Assembly: GCA_963746465.1 (NCBI GenBank)
Contig: CAVVAY010000007.1
Location: 496,001-560,000, forward strand
Origin: CAVVAY01 sp963746465
GTDB taxonomy: Bacteria; Actinomycetota; Actinomycetes; JACCUZ01
Length of the DNA stretch: 64,000 nt
Reading direction: 5' to 3'
Part shown: piece after piece, positions 18,669 to 26,665 of the stretch
How positions within the stretch are numbered: the first letter of the stretch is position 1
How the letters are laid out: each line of letters begins with the position of its first letter
Translations under genes and position numbers: made by a program
The notes under the pieces: model-generated
The model's input: the letters and a program-made list of their open reading frames with translations, nothing else
Database searches by the model: none
Told to the model about the DNA's origin: nothing

Positions 18669-19793
18669 TCAGCCGCCCGCGAGGGCGCGCCCGATCGTCC
18701 GCAGCCCGGCGAGGTCGTGCACGTCGCCCGGCTGGGCCGGTACGTCGACCACCGGCACCCGCGGGTGCGCGGCGGTGAACCGGCGGCGCAGCGACTGCTC
18801 GCGCTCGATCATCCGCATCCGCTCGGCGTGCAGCCGCAGCACGGTGGCCGCCAACCGGTGCTCGCCCGCCTCGTCCAGGGTCTCGGCACCGGCCGCCGCC
18901 CGGGCCGCCGACAGCGTCCCCGCTCCGGTGACGTGCACCCGGTTCAGCACCAGTCCGGACAACGGCATGCCCTCGGTCCCGAGCCGCTCGACGAAGTACG
19001 ACGCCTCGCGCAGCGCGTCCCGCTCCGGGGCGGCGACCACGACGAAGGAGGTGCCGGAGGCCTGCAGCAGCCGGAACGTCGACTCGGCCCGCTCCCGGAA
19101 GCCGCCGAACATCGTGTCCAGGGCGGCGACGAAGGTCTGCATGTCCTTGAGCACCTGCGCGCCGAGGATCTTGGTGAGCAGCCCGGTCACCGCGCCGAAC
19201 CCGGCGCCGAGGACCTTGAGGTAGGCCCGGCCGCCGGTCCGCGCGCCGCCCATCAGGATCCGGATGAACCTGCCGTCCAGGAACGACCCGAGCCGCTTGG
19301 GGGCGTCCAGGAAGTCCAGCGCCGACCGGCTCGGCGGGGTGTCGACGACGATCAGGTCCCAGCGGTTCTCGGCCCGCAGCTGGCCGAGCTTCTCCATCGC
19401 CATGTACTCCTGCGTGCCCGAGAAGCTGGACGACAGCGACTGGTAGAAGGGGTTGTCCAGGATGGCCTGGGCCCGCGACGGCGTCGAGTGCGCGAGCACG
19501 ACCTCGTCGAAGGTCCGCTTCATGTCCAGCATCATCGCGTCGAGCGTCCCCCCGGCCGACTCGTCGACCCCGGTCACGCGTCGTGGGATGTTGTCCAGCG
19601 CCTTGAGCCCCATGGACTGCGCGAGCCGCCGGGCCGGGTCGATGGTGAGGACCACGACCGCACGGCCCTGCTCGGCGGCCCGCAGCGCCAGCGCGGCGGC
19701 CGTCGTCGTCTTCCCGACGCCACCCGAGCCGCAGCACACCACGATCCGCGTCCCCCCGTCGCCGATGACCGTGTCCAGGTCCAGCGTCCTCAT
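18669..19793 (-). CDS. ArsA/Get3-family ATPase (second gene of pair)
   Basis: 374 residues. SIMIBI-class ATPase. P-loop GSGGVGKTT at residues 22-30, switch I TIDPARRLAQSMG, switch II DLIVVDTPPSRSALDFLDAP. The usual deviant Walker A signature lysine (KGG) is replaced by serine (SGG), while catalytic K28 is kept. It overlaps the upstream ArsA gene by four bases, so the two products are made together and probably form a heterodimer, like the M. tuberculosis Rv3679/Rv3680 pair linked to stress and glycerol tolerance. Substrate not known; arsenite transport is unlikely because no ArsB or Cys triad is present. Confidence 0.88.
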   Translation of the reverse strand: MRTLDLDTVIGDGGTRIVVCCGSGGVGKTTTAAALALRAAEQGRAVVVLTIDPARRLAQSMGLKALDNIPRRVTGVDESAGGTLDAMMLDMKRTFDEVVLAHSTPSRAQAILDNPFYQSLSSSFSGTQEYMAMEKLGQLRAENRWDLIVVDTPPSRSALDFLDAPKRLGSFLDGRFIRILMGGARTGGRAYLKVLGAGFGAVTGLLTKILGAQVLKDMQTFVAALDTMFGGFRERAESTFRLLQASGTSFVVVAAPERDALREASYFVERLGTEGMPLSGLVLNRVHVTGAGTLSAARAAAGAETLDEAGEHRLAATVLRLHAERMRMIEREQSLRRRFTAAHPRVPVVDVPAQPGDVHDLAGLRTIGRALAGG

Positions 19794-20779
19794 GCGGCGC
19801 CCTGGGCGCAGAGTCGCTCGGCCAGGCCGTAGAGGCCACCGAGGTCGACGCCCTCGGAAAGCAGCGGAAGCTCGTACGTCGGCCGGCCCAGCGCCTTCAA
19901 GGTGCGCCGCTCGGCCTTCTCCAGGGCGACCCGCTCGGCATGCTCGGCCACCTCGCCCAGCAGCGCGTCCACGGCCCCGGCGCGGACGCCGACACCGGCC
20001 GCCTCGAGCCCGGCGGCCACCTCCTCGCGGGGCAGCCGGCCCTTGGCCGCAGCCGTGAGGTCGGCCACCTTGAACAGCGGTTCGCGGACGCCGTTGACCA
20101 CGATCCCGCCGACCGGAAGCCCGGCGGCGGCCAGCTCCGCGACCGCATCCACGGTCTCCTGCACCGGCATCTCCTCGAGCAAGGTCACGACGTGCACCGC
20201 GGTCTGCGGGGAGGTGAGCAAGGCCATGATCGCGTCGGCCTGACCGCGGATCGGGCCGACCTTGGCCAGCCCGGCGACCTCGGCGTTGACCCCGAGGAAG
20301 CGCGTGATGCGACCGGTGGGCGGCGCATCCAGCACGACCGCGTCGTACACCGGCTTGCCGGCCTTCTTCCGGCGTACGGCCTCGTAGACCTTCCCGGTGA
20401 GCAGCACGTCGCGCATCCCCGGAGCGATCGTGGTAGCGAAGTCGATGGCGCCGATCTTGCGCAGCCCGCGGCCGGCCCGCCCCAGCTTGTAGAACATGTC
20501 GAGGTACTCGAGCAGGGCCCCCTCGGGGTCGACCGGGAGGGCCAGCACGTCGCCGCCGCCGGGGCCGACCGCGACCTTGCGCTCCTCGTAGGGCAGCGGA
20601 GGGGCATCGAAGAGCTGCGCGATGCCCTGCCGGTTCTCGACCTCGACCAGCAGCGTCCGACGTCCCTCACCCGCCAGGGCGAGCGCGAGAGCGGCGGCCA
20701 CCGTGGTCTTGCCGGTGCCGCCCTTCCCGGTCACGACGTGCAGTCGCACGCCTTCCCAGTCGGACTCGCGGCTGGCCAT
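19790..20779 (-). CDS. ArsA/Get3-family ATPase (first gene of pair)
   Basis: 329 residues. P-loop GKGGTGKTT at residues 18-26, with both the signature lysine K19 and catalytic K24, unlike its partner. Switch-like segments LLVEVENRQGIAQLF (Glu in place of the usual Asp in the E/D-N/P-R motif) and YDAVVLDAPPTGRITRFL. The C-terminal half is helical. I chose ATG 20779 (M-A-S-R-E-S-D-W) because a TACGCT box (20791-20786) ends six bases upstream; the open frame runs further but is non-coding there. Operon with the second ArsA gene through an ATGA overlap; divergent from a GNAT gene. Confidence 0.88.
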   Translation of the reverse strand: MASRESDWEGVRLHVVTGKGGTGKTTVAAALALALAGEGRRTLLVEVENRQGIAQLFDAPPLPYEERKVAVGPGGGDVLALPVDPEGALLEYLDMFYKLGRAGRGLRKIGAIDFATTIAPGMRDVLLTGKVYEAVRRKKAGKPVYDAVVLDAPPTGRITRFLGVNAEVAGLAKVGPIRGQADAIMALLTSPQTAVHVVTLLEEMPVQETVDAVAELAAAGLPVGGIVVNGVREPLFKVADLTAAAKGRLPREEVAAGLEAAGVGVRAGAVDALLGEVAEHAERVALEKAERRTLKALGRPTYELPLLSEGVDLGGLYGLAERLCAQGAA

Positions 20780-20813
20780 GCGGGGAGCGTAATCGCACCT
20801 AGGATGCGCCCTC

Positions 20814-21296
20814 GTGACCGGCCGCCCCCGACTGACCACCGCACGGACGGTGCTCGTGCCGCAGACCCTCGACGCGGCTCGCGCCATGCTGGCCGGGCAG
20901 GACCCGGGGCTGCCGCTCGCGGAGGGCTACCCGCACGCCGACAGCCTCGACGCGATGCGGATGTACGTCGAGCACGGTGGGCCGGACGACGGCGGATGGT
21001 TCGTGACGCTGGCGGAGGACGGCCGTGTCATAGGGGACTGCGGCACGTTCGGGCCGCCGGACGACCAGGGCCGGGTCGAGATCGGCTACGGGCTCGCGGC
21101 GCCGTTCCGCGGCCGGGGTCTGGGCACCGAGGCGGTCCGCGCACTGGTCGACTGGCTGGTTGCCCAGCCCGAGGTCCGCACCGTGACCGCCTCGGTCGAG
21201 GTCGGCAACGAGCCGTCCCGCCGCCTGCTCGTGGCGCTCGGCTTCACCCTCGTCGCCGAGGCCGACGGCGAGTGGCACCTCGAGCGCCCCGCCTGA
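20814..21296 (+). CDS. GNAT family N-acetyltransferase (RimJ/RimL-like)
   Basis: 160 residues. Features of the RimJ/RimL branch: LTTARTVLVPQTLDAARAMLAG at the start, VIGDCGTFGPPDDQGRVEIGYGLAAPFRGRGLGTEAVRALVDWL containing the acetyl-CoA loop R-G-R-G-L-G, and NEPSRRLLVALGF near the end. It probably acetylates an amino group on a protein or small molecule. The GTG start follows TAGGAT (20800-20805) by eight bases, so the mRNA is probably leaderless. It diverges from the ArsA pair with only 34 bp between start codons. Confidence 0.83.
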   Translation: MTGRPRLTTARTVLVPQTLDAARAMLAGQDPGLPLAEGYPHADSLDAMRMYVEHGGPDDGGWFVTLAEDGRVIGDCGTFGPPDDQGRVEIGYGLAAPFRGRGLGTEAVRALVDWLVAQPEVRTVTASVEVGNEPSRRLLVALGFTLVAEADGEWHLERPA

Positions 21297-21317
21297 CGTT
21301 CCCCGGGCGCGTTTTCT

Positions 21318-21370
21318 CATGATCGGAGCAATTCCGTCGTCCGCGTTGGCGCCGAGGCACTCCGATCATG
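21318..21370. repeat. Palindromic element with CATGATC ends, copy 1
   Basis: Perfect 11-bp arms CATGATCGGAG (21318-21328) and CTCCGATCATG (21360-21370) around 31 bases. It sits between convergent genes and its right arm supplies the stop codon of the minus-strand hydrolase gene. It could be a bidirectional terminator, but its ends resemble two other hairpins in the window (34531-34581 and 39182-39237), so a dispersed repeat family is possible. Confidence 0.5.
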
Positions 21371-22166
21371 CGTTTCCGGGCGTGAGGGCCTGCGCGACGG
21401 CGGCGAGCACACTGGCCCAGGCGTCCGACCCAGGGTCGATGAGCGACATGTGGTCGACGTCGACGAGCTCGTGCAGCGCGACGTCCTCCCCCACAGCGGC
21501 GGCTGCAGCGCGAAAGCTGCGACTGACCTCCACCGGCACGTCCTCGTCCCGGGTGCCGTGCACGAGCACGGTCGGTACGCCGGTCGGCAGCAGCCGGGCC
21601 GGGTCGGCAACGGCGTACCGCTCCGGCTGCTCGTCCGGTGCCCCGCCCAGCAGCCCCTCGGTGGCCCGGTTCCCCAGGCCGAGTCGCTGCGCCAGACCGA
21701 GGTCGAGGACACCGGCCAGGGCCACCACCCCGACGCGCAGCGCCGTGGGGCGATGCCAGGGCGAGCCGGCCGGGAGCCGGTGCCGGGCGGCCGACCAGGC
21801 CACCAGGTGGCCACCGGCCGAGTGCCCGACCAGGGCGGTCCGTCCCGGGTCGACGCGCGCACCGACCTCGCCCGCGACCAGGCCGGGCACCGTGTCGCCG
21901 ATCAGCGCCAGGTCGTCCAGCGTCCCCGGCCAGCCACCGCCCGGCATGCCGACCCGGCGGTACTCGACGGTCGCGACCAGGTGGCCGGCCGCGGCCAGTC
22001 CCGCGCTCTGCTCCGCGACGTGCTCGCGGTCCCACTCGGCCTTCCAGAAGCCGCCGTGGACCACCACGACCAGCGGCGCGGGCTGCCCGGTCCCGGCCGG
22101 CAGCCGCACGTCGACCAGGTGCTCGGGCAGCGGCCCGTAGGACAACGTCAGGTCCGGTGCGCTCAC
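21366..22166 (-). CDS. Alpha/beta hydrolase (esterase/kynurenine formamidase-like)
   Basis: 266 residues. An alpha/beta hydrolase with H-G-G-F-W oxyanion motif (VVVVHGGFWKAEWD near residue 37), nucleophile serine in ALVGHSAGGHLVAW (G-H-S-A-G), acid in LVHGTRDEDVPVE and histidine in ELVDVDHMSLID. The H-G-G-x-W motif is typical of kynurenine formamidases and small carboxylesterases; the substrate is not clear. GTG 22166 overlaps the stop of the SDR gene by four bases, so the two are one operon. The stop codon lies within a palindromic element. Confidence 0.85.
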   Translation of the reverse strand: MSAPDLTLSYGPLPEHLVDVRLPAGTGQPAPLVVVVHGGFWKAEWDREHVAEQSAGLAAAGHLVATVEYRRVGMPGGGWPGTLDDLALIGDTVPGLVAGEVGARVDPGRTALVGHSAGGHLVAWSAARHRLPAGSPWHRPTALRVGVVALAGVLDLGLAQRLGLGNRATEGLLGGAPDEQPERYAVADPARLLPTGVPTVLVHGTRDEDVPVEVSRSFRAAAAAVGEDVALHELVDVDHMSLIDPGSDAWASVLAAVAQALTPGNA

Positions 22167-22942
22167 CCCTGCACGGCCCCGCCGTCGACGTTGATGCCCT
22201 GTCCGGTGAAGCCACCATTGGCCACGCAGAACCACACCGACTCGGCGACCTCGTCCACCGTGATCAGCCGGCCGATCGGCTGCTTGCGCTCCAGGATCTG
22301 CCGCGCCTCCGCCGCACTGCGGCCGGTCTGCTCGACGATGGTGGCCACCGTCCCGTCGGTCATGGCGGTGTCGACGTACGCCGGGCAGACCGCGTTGGCC
22401 GTCACGCCCGTCGTGGCCAGCTCCGCCGCCACCGACCGCACCAGACCGAGTACCCCGTGCTTGGCCGCGGTGTACCCGGCGATGTACGGCTCGCCGCGCT
22501 TGGCGGCCATCGAGGCGACCACCACGATGCGACCCCAGCCGGCCGAGACCATGCCTGGCACCACCCGGCGCACGCACCGGAACGGCGCGGTCAGGTTGAG
22601 CTCGAGCTGGCGGGCCCACATCTCGTCGGGGTAGCGCGCGATCGGCGCGGACAGCCCGTGGCCGGCGTTCGCGACGAGCACCGAGACCGGGCCCCAGGCC
22701 TGCTCGACCGCACCTGTCACGGTGTCTGCCGCGGTCGGGTCGAGCATGTCGGCGGGCAGCACCAGCGACTCGGTCGCGAGCAGCCCGGCCGTCTCGCTCA
22801 GCTCGTCCTCGCTGCGCGCGGTCAGCGCGACCCGGTAGCCCTCGGTCGCGAACCGCACCGCCACGGCCCGCCCGATGCCGCGACCAGCACCGGTGACGAG
22901 TGCGATCCGGGCGTCGTCGGACTGCGGTCTGGGGCTCGGCAC
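22163..22942 (-). CDS. SDR-family oxidoreductase
   Basis: 259 residues. Classical short-chain dehydrogenase: NAD(P)-binding T-G-A-G-R-G-I-G near residue 17, N-A-G motif in VLVANAGHGL, catalytic Ser in VVVASMAAKRGEP, and Y-x-x-x-K in YIAGYTAAKHGVL. The C-terminal GGFTGQGINVDGG is usual for 3-oxoacyl-ACP reductase-like members. Substrate unknown. GTG 22942 is chosen because CATACT (22954-22949) ends six bases upstream, in an overlapping bidirectional promoter with the DUF4177 gene. Confidence 0.88.
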   Translation of the reverse strand: MPSPRPQSDDARIALVTGAGRGIGRAVAVRFATEGYRVALTARSEDELSETAGLLATESLVLPADMLDPTAADTVTGAVEQAWGPVSVLVANAGHGLSAPIARYPDEMWARQLELNLTAPFRCVRRVVPGMVSAGWGRIVVVASMAAKRGEPYIAGYTAAKHGVLGLVRSVAAELATTGVTANAVCPAYVDTAMTDGTVATIVEQTGRSAAEARQILERKQPIGRLITVDEVAESVWFCVANGGFTGQGINVDGGAVQG

Positions 22943-22948
22943 CCGCGC

Positions 22949-22956
22949 AGTATGGT
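22949..22956. promoter_or_regulatory. Overlapping divergent -10 boxes (SDR / DUF4177)
   Basis: Minus-strand CATACT (22954-22949) and plus-strand TATGGT (22951-22956) overlap. The two start codons they serve (22942 and 22964) have only 21 bases between them, and each lies six or seven bases past its box. Confidence 0.5.
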
Positions 22957-22963
22957 CGCTGCC

Positions 22964-23119
22964 ATGACGAAGTGGGAGTACGCCACCGTGCCCTTGCTGG
23001 TGCACGCCACCAAGCAGATCCTCGACACCTGGGGTGAGGACGGCTGGGAGCTCGTGCAGGTCGTGCCCGGTCCCGGCGGCGGTGACCAGGTCGTCGCCTA
23101 CCTCAAGCGAGCCAAGTGA
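22964..23119 (+). CDS. Small DUF4177 domain protein
   Basis: 51 residues, M-T-K-W-E-Y-A-T-V-P-L-L at the start and D-G-W-E-L-V-Q-V-V-P-G motif in the middle, the signature of DUF4177. Function unknown. Its stop overlaps the RidA gene start (GTGA), so the two are translationally coupled. A TATGGT box ends seven bases before the ATG (leaderless). Confidence 0.85.
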   Translation: MTKWEYATVPLLVHATKQILDTWGEDGWELVQVVPGPGGGDQVVAYLKRAK

Positions 23120-23583
23120 GCACCGCCGAGGAGCGCCTGGCCGAGCTCGGCCTGACGCTGCCCTCCGACACCGCACCGCTCGCGAGCTACGTGCCGGCGG
23201 TGCGCACCGGCAACCTGGTCTTCACCTCCGGCCAGCTGCCGCGGGTCGACGGCGAGCTGACCCACGTCGGCAAGGTCGGCGCCGAGGTCACCGCGGAGCA
23301 GGCCAAGGAGGCCGCGCAGGCCTGTGCCCTCAACGCCATCGCCGCGGTCAAGGGCGAGATCGGCGACCTGGAGAAGGTACGCCGGGTGGTGAAGGTCGTC
23401 GGCTTCGTGGCCAGCACACCGGACTTCACCGGCCAGCCCGGCGTCGTCAACGGCGCCAGTGAGCTGCTGGGCAAGGTCTTCGGGGACGCCGGAGTGCACG
23501 CTCGCAGCGCCGTCGGTGTCGCCGCGCTGCCGTTGGACGTGCCGGTCGAGGTCGAGATGATCGTCGAGGTCGACCCGGCCTAG
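23116..23583 (+). CDS. RidA family protein
   Basis: 155 residues. RidA/YjgF proteins hydrolyse reactive enamine/imine intermediates. This one is of the longer actinobacterial type: SYVPAVRTGNLVFTSGQLPRVDGELTHVGKVG, A-E-Q-A-K-E-A-A-Q-A-C-A-L-N-A, and GVAALPLDVPVEVEMIVEV at the end. The strictly conserved Arg of active RidA (normally in the R-x-A-V/x segment) may be R in HARSAVGVAALP. Co-transcribed with the DUF4177 gene; convergent and overlapping by four bases with the MerR gene. Confidence 0.88.
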   Translation: MSTAEERLAELGLTLPSDTAPLASYVPAVRTGNLVFTSGQLPRVDGELTHVGKVGAEVTAEQAKEAAQACALNAIAAVKGEIGDLEKVRRVVKVVGFVASTPDFTGQPGVVNGASELLGKVFGDAGVHARSAVGVAALPLDVPVEVEMIVEVDPA

Positions 23584-24239
23584 TCGCCGTCAGGGGCGCC
23601 GGGCTCACGGTCGGTGGCCGCGTCGAGGAACGCGATCTCGAAGGCGGTCGCGCTCAGCTGCACCGCCACCCTGGCGAGGTCGTCGTGCCGGCTGTCGTCG
23701 TCGACGTGCTGGCGCAGGCGGTCGCGCAGGAACGCCCCCAGCTCGCGGGCCGCCTTCGCCGCGTCGAGCTGCAACGCCGAGACCACCTCGAGCGGCACGC
23801 CCTGCTGGGACAGCATCCGGCCGATGCCGACGAGCAGCGTGTGGCTGATCAGCTGGCCGTCGTCGTCCCGCCAGGCGAGGCCGGTCTCGGTCAGGTCCTC
23901 GGGCAGGTCCGGCAGCAGGCTGCGGATGCGGTCCTCGGGGATCGGCACGGTCCGGGAGATGTCCGAGCTGCCGTCGCGGAACCGCCGGCGGCGGTCGGCG
24001 ACGATCGCGGAGTAGCTGCCCGGCGTCGCGATCAGCCGCTTGATCGCGGCCAGCGTGAACCCCTCGCGCTGGAGTGACGCGATCAGCTGGAGCCGGGCCA
24101 GGTGCGCGCCGTTGTACAGGGCCACCCGACCACTGATCGAGGGCGGGAAGAGCAGGCCCTTGGACTGGTACGCCCGGATGTTCCGCGGCGTCATGCCCAC
24201 GGCGTCGCCGAGCTCGGTGACGGTCATGCCTTCGGCCAA
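23580..24239 (-). CDS. MerR-family transcriptional regulator
   Basis: 219 residues. N-terminal winged helix of the MerR type: MTVTELGDAVGMTPRNIRAYQSKGLLFPPSISGRVALYNGAHLARLQLIASLQREGFTL as separate blocks of helix-turn-helix and wing (residues 5-65). The remainder is helical with no recognised sensor and no metal-binding cysteines. The start is ATG 24239; M-T-V four codons later is an alternative. It diverges from the NUDIX-MBL operon across 70 bp that contains a perfect inverted repeat at 24258-24279, a likely operator. Confidence 0.85.
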   Translation of the reverse strand: MAEGMTVTELGDAVGMTPRNIRAYQSKGLLFPPSISGRVALYNGAHLARLQLIASLQREGFTLAAIKRLIATPGSYSAIVADRRRRFRDGSSDISRTVPIPEDRIRSLLPDLPEDLTETGLAWRDDDGQLISHTLLVGIGRMLSQQGVPLEVVSALQLDAAKAARELGAFLRDRLRQHVDDDSRHDDLARVAVQLSATAFEIAFLDAATDREPGAPDGD

Positions 24240-24257
24240 GGAACTGCCCCCATGCGT

Positions 24258-24279
24258 CGGTACGGGTCCGACCGTACCG
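24258..24279. promoter_or_regulatory. Inverted repeat between MerR and NUDIX genes (likely operator)
   Basis: CGGTACGG-(6 bp)-CCGTACCG, arms 24258-24265 and 24272-24279, perfect. It lies about 20 bases before the TACGAT -10 box of the NUDIX gene (24298-24303), the usual place for a MerR-type dimer to bind, and 19 bases from the MerR start. Confidence 0.5.
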
Positions 24280-24309
24280 GTGCCTGACGCCTGCTCCTAC
24301 GATGCGCGG

Positions 24310-25128
24310 ATGGTCGAGGTCCCCCCGCAGCTCCTGGAGCGGGCTCGGGCCTTTCTCGCGGCCGGCGCCGCGGCGGAGGTGGCACCGCCCCGGCACGCGG
24401 CCACGGTGGTGCTGCTCCGCGACGCCACCGACGGTCCCGAGGTCTACCTCCTGCGGCGGGCCGGCACGATGGCCTTCGCCGCGGGGATGCACGTCTTCCC
24501 TGGCGGGTCGGTGGACCCTCGGGACGGCGGGACCGCCACGGCATGGGCCGGCCCGCCTGCCGACCAGTGGGCGGGCTGGCTCGGCTGCGACGAGGCGCTG
24601 GCCCGGGCGCTGGTGTGCGCGGCGATCCGGGAGACCTTCGAGGAGTCCGGCGTCCTGCTGGCCGGGCCGGACCCCACCAGCGTGGTCCAGGACACGACCG
24701 GTGACGACCTGGAGCGCGACCGGCTGGCCCTGCTCGACCGCAGCACCTCGATGGCGGAGGTGCTGTCCGGCCGCGGGCTGGTGCTGCGCAGCGACCTGCT
24801 GCGGCCGTGGGCGCACTGGATCACCCCGGAGTTCGAGCCCAAGCGGTTCGACACCCGGTTCTTCGTCGCCGCCGTCCCGACCGGCCAGCGTCCGAGGGAC
24901 GTGAGCGGCGAGGCGGACGACACGGTGTGGCTCCCGGTGGCCGCCGCGGTCGCGCAGCACGAGGCCGACGCCCTGGCGATGCTGCCGCCGACGATCCAGG
25001 CGCTGCGCGAGCTGTCGGCGTACCGCTCGGTCGCCGAGGCACTGGCTGTCTCCCGCGAGGTCACGCCGGTGCTGCCGCGTCTTGTGGCGGACGGCGAGCG
25101 GCTGCGGCTGGTGGTGGACGGCGGATGA
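24310..25128 (+). CDS. NUDIX hydrolase
   Basis: 272 residues. A NUDIX pyrophosphohydrolase of the larger RSP-type group: ATVVLLRDATDGPEVYLLRR strand, then FAAGMHVFPGGSVDP and the catalytic AAIRETFEESGVLLAG (R-E-x-x-E-E-x-G). The FPGG-to-RETFEE spacing is longer than the classical 23-residue box, as in NUDT19-like enzymes that act on CoA esters. ATG 24310 lies six bases behind TACGAT, so the message is probably leaderless. It overlaps the MBL gene by four bases (ATGA). Confidence 0.85.
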   Translation: MVEVPPQLLERARAFLAAGAAAEVAPPRHAATVVLLRDATDGPEVYLLRRAGTMAFAAGMHVFPGGSVDPRDGGTATAWAGPPADQWAGWLGCDEALARALVCAAIRETFEESGVLLAGPDPTSVVQDTTGDDLERDRLALLDRSTSMAEVLSGRGLVLRSDLLRPWAHWITPEFEPKRFDTRFFVAAVPTGQRPRDVSGEADDTVWLPVAAAVAQHEADALAMLPPTIQALRELSAYRSVAEALAVSREVTPVLPRLVADGERLRLVVDGG

Positions 25129-25895
25129 CCGAGCTGCCGCGCTGGGCGGCCCTGGTCCGGGCCGACAACCCGTCACCGATGACCCTCGAGGGCACCAACA
25201 CCTACCTGCTGCGCGGCGACGACAGCGGCCCGGCCGTGGTGGTCGACCCCGGGCCGCTGGACGAGCTGCACCTCGCCGCCGTCGTCGCGCGGGCCGGCGG
25301 TGAGGTCGCCCTGGTGCTGCTCACCCACGGCCACGCCGACCACTCCGAGGGCGCCCGGCTGCTGCAGGAGATGACCGGGGCGCCGATGGCGGCCGTCGAC
25401 CCACGGTTCTGCGTGGACTCCGAGCCGCTGGTGGCAGGAGCAGTCTTCGACGGCGTCGCCGGGCTGGACATCCGGGTGCTCGCGACGCCGGGCCACACCG
25501 GCGACTCCGTGAGCTTCGTCGTCGCAGCCGACGAGCCGGGACTGCTCACCGGCGACACCATCCTGGGCCGCGGCACGACCGTCGTCGCCCATCCAGACGG
25601 TCGGCTGGCTGACTACCTGCGCTCGCTGGAGGAGATCCGCGACCTGGACGGCCCGCTGACCCTGCTGCCCGGCCACGGCCCCGCCGGTGGCGACGCGGGG
25701 CAGCGGGCGGCCGCCTACCTCGCGCACCGGGCCCAGCGGCTGGACCAGGTCCGCGCTGCGCTGGCGGCCGGCGACACGACGCCGCAGCAGGTGGTGCGCC
25801 GGGTCTACGCCGACGTCGACGAGAGCCTCTGGCCGGCCGCCGAGCTGTCGGTGCTGGCCCAGCTCGACTACCTGGCCGAGACCGGCGGCAGCTAG
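25125..25895 (+). CDS. MBL-fold metallo-hydrolase (LACTB2-like)
   Basis: 256 residues. Metallo-beta-lactamase fold with the metal motif T-H-G-H-A-D-H in [14 protein letters not shown], a second His in [12 protein letters not shown], Asp in LLTGDTILG and His in [11 protein letters not shown]. The lead [15 protein letters not shown] and the C-terminal helical part ([32 protein letters not shown]) match LACTB2-type nucleases or glyoxalase II-like enzymes. Coupled to the NUDIX gene by an ATGA overlap; convergent with crp, with a four-base overlap of the ends. Confidence 0.9.
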   Translation: MTELPRWAALVRADNPSPMTLEGTNTYLLRGDDSGPAVVVDPGPLDELHLAAVVARAGGEVALVLLTHGHADHSEGARLLQEMTGAPMAAVDPRFCVDSEPLVAGAVFDGVAGLDIRVLATPGHTGDSVSFVVAADEPGLLTGDTILGRGTTVVAHPDGRLADYLRSLEEIRDLDGPLTLLPGHGPAGGDAGQRAAAYLAHRAQRLDQVRAALAAGDTTPQQVVRRVYADVDESLWPAAELSVLAQLDYLAETGGS

Positions 25896-26590
25896 CCCGC
25901 GCGGCGGCTGAGGCGGTCGAGGTCGAGGATGACGACCGCGCGGCCCTCGAGCCGCAGGAAGCCGCGGCCGGCGAAGTCGGCGAGCGCCTTGTTCACGGTC
26001 TCGCGGGAGGCGCCCACCAGCTGGGCAAGCTCCTCCTGGGTGAGGTCGTGGGTGACCCGGACGCCGTCCTCGGAGGGCACGCCGAACCGCCGCGCCAGGT
26101 CGAGCAGCGCCTTGGCGACCCGGCCCGGCACGTCGCTGAAGACCAGGTCGGCCATCGCCTCGTTGGTGCGCCGGAGCCGTCTTGCCAGCGCCGCGAGCAG
26201 CTGGGTCGCGACCTCGGGGTGAGCGGTGAGCCACGGCTGGAGGTCGGCGTTGCCGAGCCCGATCAGGGTGGTGTCGGTGACGGCGGTCGCGGTGGCCGTC
26301 CGCGGACCGGGGTCGAACAGCGACAGCTCGCCGAACATCTCGCCCGGCCCCATGACGGCCAGCAGGTTCTCGCGGCCGTCGGCGGCGGTGCGACCCAGCT
26401 TCACCTTGCCGGTCGTGACGACGTACAGCCGGTCACCGGGCTCGCCCTCGCTGAAGAGCACGTGTCCCCGGGGCAGCCGCACCTCCAGCATCTGGGCGCG
26501 CAGCTCTTCCTGCGCCTGCGGGTCGAGAGCCGAGAACAGCGGTGAGCCGCCCAAGCCGCCGACCGGCTCGTCCACGCTCGTCTGTTCCAT
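25892..26590 (-). CDS. crp: Crp/Fnr-family transcriptional regulator
   Basis: 232 residues. N-terminal cyclic-nucleotide-binding domain with the phosphate-binding cassette [16 protein letters not shown] near residue 80, a long dimerisation helix ([24 protein letters not shown]), and a C-terminal winged helix-turn-helix ([24 protein letters not shown]). This is the actinobacterial cAMP receptor protein (Rv3676 / SCO3571 type) that controls development, carbon use and resuscitation genes. Position beside the MBL and nth genes agrees. Start ATG 26590 with GGAG-like GGAGGAGGCTGC upstream. Confidence 0.93.
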   Translation of the reverse strand: MEQTSVDEPVGGLGGSPLFSALDPQAQEELRAQMLEVRLPRGHVLFSEGEPGDRLYVVTTGKVKLGRTAADGRENLLAVMGPGEMFGELSLFDPGPRTATATAVTDTTLIGLGNADLQPWLTAHPEVATQLLAALARRLRRTNEAMADLVFSDVPGRVAKALLDLARRFGVPSEDGVRVTHDLTQEELAQLVGASRETVNKALADFAGRGFLRLEGRAVVILDLDRLSRRAG

Positions 26591-26665
26591 CCTGTGCAGC
26601 CTCCTCCACCGGGGTCCCCGACGCAGGGCCAGTCTGCCGCACCGGCATCCTGCGGGGCGGGAGGG

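Noticed and set aside
18669..20779. Arsenite efflux pump
   Set aside because: No ArsB, ArsR or cysteine metal site; the pair matches the actinobacterial Get3-like couple beside WblA.
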